Of a DNA stretch of 26,668 bases, positions 25,801 through 26,668 are shown one piece after another. The stretch lies in contig CANSDD010000008.1 of NCBI GenBank assembly GCA_947645535.1, positions 1 through 26,668 on the forward strand, read 5' to 3'. The stretch is from an uncultured Mycoplasmatota bacterium (lineage in GTDB: Bacteria; Bacillota_I; Bacilli_A; RF39; UBA660). A program made the position numbers and the translations under genes. The notes under the pieces are model-generated. The model saw only the letters and a list, made by a program, of their open reading frames with translations, was not told the DNA's origin and did no database searches. Position 1 is the stretch's first letter, and each line of letters starts with the position of its first letter.

Positions 25801-26668
25801 ATATGTTCCATCTGTATTGATTGTTAAATTTGTAATTTCTGTTGTTTCATCTGCTTCATAGTATTTGACATTTTCTTCACTTGCTGATAATACTAAATCA
25901 CTAGCATCTGTTAAATTATAGAAATCTTTGGCTGTTTCATTATTTACTTCTAATGTTGGAGCTACTGTATCTCTTGTAAATGTTACAGGTTCACTTGCAT
26001 TTCCAGCCATATCTTTTACAATTACTGTATATGTTCCATCTTCTGTAATTGTTAAATTAGTGATTTCTGTTATTCCATCTGCTTCATAATATTTTACGTT
26101 TTGTTTTGTTGCTGACAATACTAATTCATTTTTATTTTCTTTATTGTCATTTAAGTTATAATAACGTTTAATTATATCACTATCATTGATTTTCAAAGAA
26201 GGTGCTGTTTTATCAATTGTAAATGTAATTTCACTATGGTTTCCAGCTGCATCTGTTGCTCTTACTGTATATATTCCTGCTTCTGTAAATATATTATTTT
26301 CAGGCATAACACCTAATTCAGTTTGATTTTTTACAACAATTCCATATGTTACTGTTGTTTTATCGTCTGATGATACTTCTACACTTCCGTTATATAATGT
26401 TTTAAAATCTTTATCTGTAGATAATATACCATTTAATTTAATTGTAGGAGCTATTGTATCTCTTGTAAATGTTACAGTCTCAATTTTCCCACTATTATCT
26501 GTTGCTGTTATTGTATATACACCATCTTCTTTTATTGTTGTTGTATACACCCCTTTAATTGCAGTCATATTATTTTGGAATTCTTCAATTTCTACACCAT
26601 CTTTTGTAGCAGTAATTGTTTTAATTCCTGATAATGTAGCAGTTATTTTTACTTTTCCCTCCTGCCCC
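13816..26668 (-). CDS. Giant Ig-like-repeat surface/exported protein, 5' partial
   Basis: At least 4283 residues, nearly half the window, uninterrupted. The frame is open to the window edge and the last 33 codons upstream of the first Met (26568) continue a normal repeat, so the N-terminus is missing. From the N-terminal side: about 25 Ig-like repeats of about 75-95 residues with consensus DGTYTVxVxDxAGNxS, VTFTxDTxxP and a short KxxYN linker; a helical segment (19745-20625); about 17 more repeats; HYR/DUF5011-like domains (PTATDNFDGDISS); then two tandem C-terminal modules ending NPYRL and NPYELDL. It resembles bacterial adhesins that hold a binding head away from the cell. There is no LPXTG, C-terminal membrane helix or positive tail. 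The only Cys I see, four, fall in the first C-terminal module. Location at the surface and a role in adhesion are inferences from the architecture. Confidence 0.9.
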   Translation of the reverse strand, partial: GQEGKVKITATLSGIKTITATKDGVEIEEFQNNMTAIKGVYTTTIKEDGVYTITATDNSGKIETVTFTRDTIAPTIKLNGILSTDKDFKTLYNGSVEVSSDDKTTVTYGIVVKNQTELGVMPENNIFTEAGIYTVRATDAAGNHSEITFTIDKTAPSLKINDSDIIKRYYNLNDNKENKNELVLSATKQNVKYYEADGITEITNLTITEDGTYTVIVKDMAGNASEPVTFTRDTVAPTLEVNNETAKDFYNLTDASDLVLSASEENVKYYEADETTEITNLTINTDGTYTVIVEDIAGNRSNPVTFTRDTVVPELKVNGEAVKDFYNLNDNKENGNKLVLSASEENVKYYEADGTTEITNLTINTDGTYTIIVEDAAGNRSNPVTFTRDTLASNLKLNDSTELKDYYNNKNAQNGVIVSSDDENAKFYLVSGEVESELTELTITEDGTYTVRVKDTAGNTVDHTFTLDRVSPTIKIGEMVLTNGEKYYYNDSVYLTYEDTVSDILSVTSNGQMIPNFENGLEITESKEHVVKVTDKAGNETTVTIMIDVTAPIIEVGGDTENHKSVYGGNVTVKIIDEESGIKSILATRDGRGTVVSQDTKLRTDGLYVITVENNAGGSTTVTFRVDGTGPVIQINGETVKDSYNLTDDSNLVLSAIDDTNVTFYRVLNETETVLDNLTINSDGTYVIKAVDEAGNTSTVTFTRDTAVPELKVNGDAVKDFYNLNDNKENGNKLVLSASEENVKYYEADGTTEITNLTITEDGTYTVIVKDMAGNASEPVTFTRDTVAPTLEVNNETAKDFYNLTDASDLVLSASEENVKYYEADETTEITNLTINTDGTYTVIVEDAAGNRSNPVTFTRDTVVPELKVNGEAAKDFYNSTDASDLVLSASEENVKYYEADGTTEITNLTITEDGTYTVIVEDAAGNRSNPVTFTRDTTAPTLKLNDSTKLKDYYNNKNAENGVTVSSDDESAKFYFVNGEVETELTNLTITEDGTYTVRVKDEAGNKIDHTFTLDRVNPTIKIDGNIITNGETYYYDNNVIVTIEDATSGINAGATKINNVASVIGAEGIEVQNGKYVISIEDNAGNNAEVTVIVDADKPVIELDDSTTLKDFYGKDVKVKVSDSLSGIKTIVAAKDGVEIEGFQDDMTNKDDVYTTTIKEDGVYTITATDNSGKTETVTFTRDTIAPTIMLNGLKSTDEGYKTLFNTSVTVTADDKTTLTFHKVTTKASEGVEEVLEELQENPIFSEIGTYTVKVEDAAGNSSYVTFTIDTSVPKLLVNNKDVKEIYNLNDYKNNGNKFVLSSNKESVKFYTIAEDGTETELTNLTLDSNPDGVYTVIVEDIAGNRSDAVTFTIDTTVPSILINGKEEKDYYNKADGDLTLTVTTVEEEVTFYEVTEETVDGEIKEVLTPITNVVTEEGNHKIVAIDKAGNRSQEVTFIVDRTAPVMLINTEAPKAFYNKVDGELNFSVSNTEANGVKYYKVTYVTEEIEGSEEVTTKEQLDEITNNKITTDGAYTVIAIDAAGNRSEIVEFTRDTEVPNLKLNNSTELKEYYNNTNAENGVTVSSDDESAKFYFVNGEVETELTNLTITEDGTYTVRVKDEAGNKIDHTFTLDRVNPTIKIDGNIITNGETYYYDNNVIVTIEDATSGINAGATKINNVASVIGAEGIEVQSGKSIIKIEDNAGNEATVTIIIDETAPIVEVDGDTENHKSVYGKDITVKIKDEESGVKSISATRDGNVIEIDTDTTLKTDGLYIITVENNAGGITTVTFRVDGTNPIIKLNDVLSTDENFKTIYNRNVVVSSEDATTVTYGIVVEGQNELDTMPANNTFTDNGTYTVRATDEAGNYSDITFTIDMTIPTLLINGESVKEFYNLNDNKENENKLVLSSSKENVKFYEADGITEITDLTIDTDGTYTVIVKDEAGNASEPVTFTRDTVAPDIIIEGGNLIIVEKGKEIKFPTVTAMDGTVELTVTDDRETVGVDNNNAADYVITFTATDEAGNVTNKKYTIRVLNLDKLRQEEAKLRDLEYFADDEDIYGVINENKNDYTVESWDAKKDLIDELNNIVSGNSDMELKDITQEFVDGKMKEIEATKLVAKELDRTKYEEQINKFDSLVEEDYEADSWQIAETSRNQSIENVKIQSKLNEITYRIEQDIKNLVPANFERYVTTTVLQLQTKLWDYTRSDYTNESYNEAQDKINNLKYQTIYYGGPINVKSEYDKILKEVDLDKILVPLPISDEQKKRLEDLKADLENNYNEEDYTPESWKKVQDAIAATDAVVEKPGLRSEFETAFENINLNELVAYPKVLTQNLVTSNSTNYAKVEEDLILTFTSNTTLDLTENKTIVMINGKLATIEPTANGYRATVTVEKNDTNGNVSYSITLVGTNGLTGTVDPTQTEIIVDTKKPFVNEKVKSAYNSDVNLTFDDETSGIQNVILTKDGEEVSGVNLDEKTISIVANELNEGHYTLTLVDNAENKEEYTFDLDITDPVITIGEETLVDGKTYYYNHDITLNISDLVSGIYSVNGQTATEFLNTLNITTTGTHTVTVVDNAKNDIVVTIIYDTETPKVLLNGEEPKAGKNLFEENVILSSNKDAIDRFEILTGIDEEGNPVYRTLTEEELTFVKENNGEYTVRVIDKAGNPSDDITFVIDTEKPVVKVNGVVEETENSGKFYKDPVTITAEDTTNLEYQVYSILDGKETTIEMPENNTFNEEGTYKVVVKDELEHSFTVTFTYDKTAPTIKLNGVSNTDNEFKTLFKDVVTVVAEDATTVELKLVETEVNEEGELVEKLVDMPKDNIFDKEGTYTVRATDLAQNQTEVTFTYDKTAPTIKLNGKTSKDEGYKTMYNETVNVTADDLTLLTFYRVTTEATEDTEEVLEELSANPSFTLEGTYTIKVVDTIGNSSYVTFTIDKEVPTILIGGNAPVANYNSTYNVENNNALVLSSNKENVTFYTVDENGTETKLTNLTITNDGTYTVIVKDEAGNVSEPVTFTRDTFLANILLNNEEPKTYYDKKTESVIISLDNNEEEVMFYTVDKLGNETQLENLTITNDGTYTVRIKDNAGNSKEVTFTLDKNAPEVMGVKHGSNYSNDKLTIIVKDATEMTATLNGEKVDFEYEETENGMYQFTIEVSEERVHSLVVTDAAKNKTTVAFIIDRTAPKIFGVITENDVETTIEDLNGKVFDKDITVKYSDDGRFKSATVNGEAFTDSKTVSEEGIYTVVVEDKAGNKSEVTFTIDKKGPEFTNVEDGKSYNISIFENDGGIIITDRTQITVELDETIYTSTEQSDGTHKLVIPVEVDGDYTITAKDAANHETTVTFTVDSEAPTIQINGENPKLYYNKEEGKAVLSALNNEEVIFYAVDAEGNKAELKNTTITENGTYTVIAVDKALNESASVTFTIDKEIPTILINGETPVDYYNKADGNVVLSSDKEVTFYLVNGESKTELTNLVITNDGTYTVVAEDIAGNISESVTFTIDKEIPTILINGEEPKAYYNKDVEKVILSALNNEEVTFYTIDEEGNETKLTSLELTENGTYTVIAKDKALNESIRVTFTIDKVVPTIKINGKAPVRYYNKRDGKAELSADKEGVTFYSISGENRTALTDLVILTDGTYTIEAEDEAGNISSQVVFTLDTVAPIISGVENTGIYNKDLIIEANENGVVFTIGGQTYIEGEIYGIEGQHNLVATDMAGNTTNITFLLDKTAPEITLPKEVKEENGKYVIDVEAIKDGGLYTVPTAEVEDNLDKEITEAEVIGEVNLGLKEEQTIEYVATDMAKNTTRIEVIVRVSDTTKPEINLENETITIPYGTKYLDQKPTATDNFDGDISSRVIEVSNNVNTYVPGTYYIEYSVTDLSGNKATAKRTIIVENATTSNIIGSCEAGEDCYNISENDNYVWYSGHLWRIFKVNADGTIKMITEDSVAGFSYDDDSNSFTGSHAEEWLNDYFYDSLNNSNKIIAETNYCNKVVGKDSPTATNTCSSKYLVKANVGLLTIDEYILAGDKDSFLNNGDYFFTMTPGYTFGTEYIWAIELDGKKVRGHNVKQTYSMRPVITVNSNVNISGGTGTKENPYRLEGDESGNAKTALNKRFSGEYVNFAGYTWRIVVTKDTTRLITDTYFMKDGEYVRSSYGSTNLFNTTEEGSIGYYLNTTVLNDLFPDKNSAEYNALVKNALWHYNPYAEGENPIDTTLRSGTNKLEAAIGLPRIGELMSGNSSTLPEYNLAIWTLNPVKGTTTSAWNISWAGTIGTNTVDQPRRIRPVIELKSNVMIKSGNGTYQNPYELDL
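13819..14430 (-). other. C-terminal module, copy 2
   Basis: Last ~200 residues of the giant protein. It begins near FSGEYVNFAGYTWRI, passes through RLITDTYF and GYYLNTTVLNDLF, and ends with RPVIELKSNV, then GNGTYQNPYEL and the stop. The same skeleton occurs in copy 1 directly before it, at low identity. It has no Cys. I recognise this type of module from other uncharacterised Firmicutes exported proteins, but cannot name a function. Confidence 0.7.
14440..15045 (-). other. C-terminal module, copy 1
   Basis: About 200 residues starting near IIGSCEAGEDCYNI, with YVWYSGHLWRIFKV, DGTIKMITEDS, AEEWLNDYFYDSL, and ending RPVITVNSNV and GTGTKENPYRL. It contains four Cys (two in the opening loop, NYC and NTC in the middle), which could form two disulfides if exported. 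It is paralogous to copy 2. Confidence 0.7.
15300..19745 (-). repeat. C-terminal-side block of Ig-like repeats (diverged)
   Basis: About 17 Ig-like repeats encoded within the giant gene. They share the frame TYTVxxxDxAGNxSxxVTFTxDKxxPTIxING but differ in length and loops, and two members (around 17100-17400 and 16680-16920) are shorter or altered, for example lacking AGN. Pairs such as those around 16000-16220 and 16480-16700 remain close at DNA level, but I see no long identical blocks here. Confidence 0.75.
19745..20625 (-). other. Helical FIVAR-like segment inside the giant protein
   Basis: About 290 residues with no beta-repeat consensus, rich in Glu, Lys, Asp, Leu. It contains several degenerate units of the form DYTVESWDAKKDLIDELN, DYEADSWQIAE, DYTNESYNEAQDKINNL and DYTPESWKKVQDAIAATDA. 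The Tyr-Thr-x-x-Ser-Trp/Tyr spacing followed by an amphipathic helix matches FIVAR-type three-helix modules known from staphylococcal and other Gram-positive surface proteins. It interrupts the Ig array after an HYR-like domain. Confidence 0.65.
21645..21954 (-). repeat. 310-bp identical repeat, copy A
   Basis: Every base I compared from 21645 to 21954 matches 23445-23754 at an offset of exactly 1800 (600 codons). It covers one and a bit Ig-like repeats including GVTVSSDDESAKFYF upstream part and ASVIGAEGIEVQ. Beyond both ends similarity drops but stays high towards 22030. Confidence 0.85.
23445..23754 (-). repeat. 310-bp identical repeat, copy B
   Basis: Partner of 21645-21954. The exact identity of third-codon positions shows a recent duplication or gene conversion rather than selection on protein sequence. 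Confidence 0.85.
24132..24402 (-). repeat. ~270-bp identical repeat, copy A
   Basis: Matches 25788-26058 base for base at an offset of 1656 (552 codons). It spans parts of two Ig-like repeats with ETAKDFYNLTDASD between them. Confidence 0.8.
25788..26058 (-). repeat. ~270-bp identical repeat, copy B
   Basis: Partner of 24132-24402. The two ends of identity fall inside repeats, not at their boundaries, which fits recombination between homologous units. Confidence 0.8.

Larger units (their letters stand above)
20640..26668 (-). repeat. N-terminal-side block of Ig-like repeats (homogenised)
   Basis: About 25 Ig-like repeats in the window, many nearly identical at the protein level (LVLSASEENVKYYEAD recurs at least six times). 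Higher-order order is visible: a run of four to five repeats around 25000-26200 reappears around 23750-24550, and a variant with SGIKTI and KDGVEIE appears at the window edge (26480-26668) and again at 23120-23340. Confidence 0.85.

Noticed and set aside
26566..26568. ATG at 26568 as the start of the giant protein
   Set aside because: It has no ribosome binding site, lies in mid-repeat, and the frame continues upstream with clear repeat sequence to the window edge.
20640..26668. CRISPR-like or satellite repeat array
   Set aside because: Repeats are about 230-280 bp, code in one uninterrupted frame and give Ig-like protein repeats; there are no short spacers.

Overview
The window looks like chromosomal DNA of a very AT-rich (roughly 30% GC by eye) low-GC Gram-positive bacterium of the Bacilli type, plausibly one of the uncultured gut lineages near the Mollicutes/Erysipelotrichia. 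Supporting signs are the T-box leader, the dnaE/pyk neighbourhood typical of Bacilli, a lipobox lipoprotein, class III-type prepilin leader, heavy TAA/TAG stop use and Trp encoded by TGG (standard code). The lineage is an inference; no rRNA or marker gene that would settle it is present. Every recognisable gene lies on the minus strand, so the biological reading order runs from high to low coordinates.

Layout in transcription order. (1) 26668-13816: one giant open frame, still open at the window edge, encoding at least 4283 residues of a repetitive surface/exported protein: about 25 Ig-like repeats, a ~290-residue helical FIVAR-like segment, about 17 more Ig-like repeats, HYR/DUF5011-like domains, and two tandem copies of a C-terminal module. 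It ends with a good terminator. (2) 13712-8266: dnaE (DNA polymerase III alpha), a small lipoprotein, a type IV pilin-like protein, and pyk (pyruvate kinase). (3) 8250-5836: a GH31 alpha-glucosidase-type enzyme translated just behind pyk; the usual catalytic acid/base Asp is replaced by Lys. (4) 5849-536: a leucine-type T-box leader with its own promoter, then a RhuM island, a small membrane protein and leuS. (5) 535-1: a spacer with a bidirectional terminator, and a fragment with a Myb/SANT-like DNA-binding repeat that runs off the window.

Two stories stand out. First, the T-box has a CUU (Leu) specifier, so it is the expected regulator of leuS, yet it lies about 2.6 kb from leuS. Between them sit an intact rhuM gene and two flanking remnants that read as the 5' and 3' parts of a second, diverged rhuM. 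The simplest reading is that one rhuM was acquired next to leuS and a second rhuM then landed inside it, leaving leuS and the inserted genes potentially under leucine control. Second, the giant protein carries DNA-identical segments of about 310 bp and 270 bp at spacings of 1.8 and 1.66 kb, showing recent expansion of its N-terminal half, while the C-terminal half is older and diverged. It has no LPXTG or C-terminal membrane anchor; its true N-terminus is outside the window.
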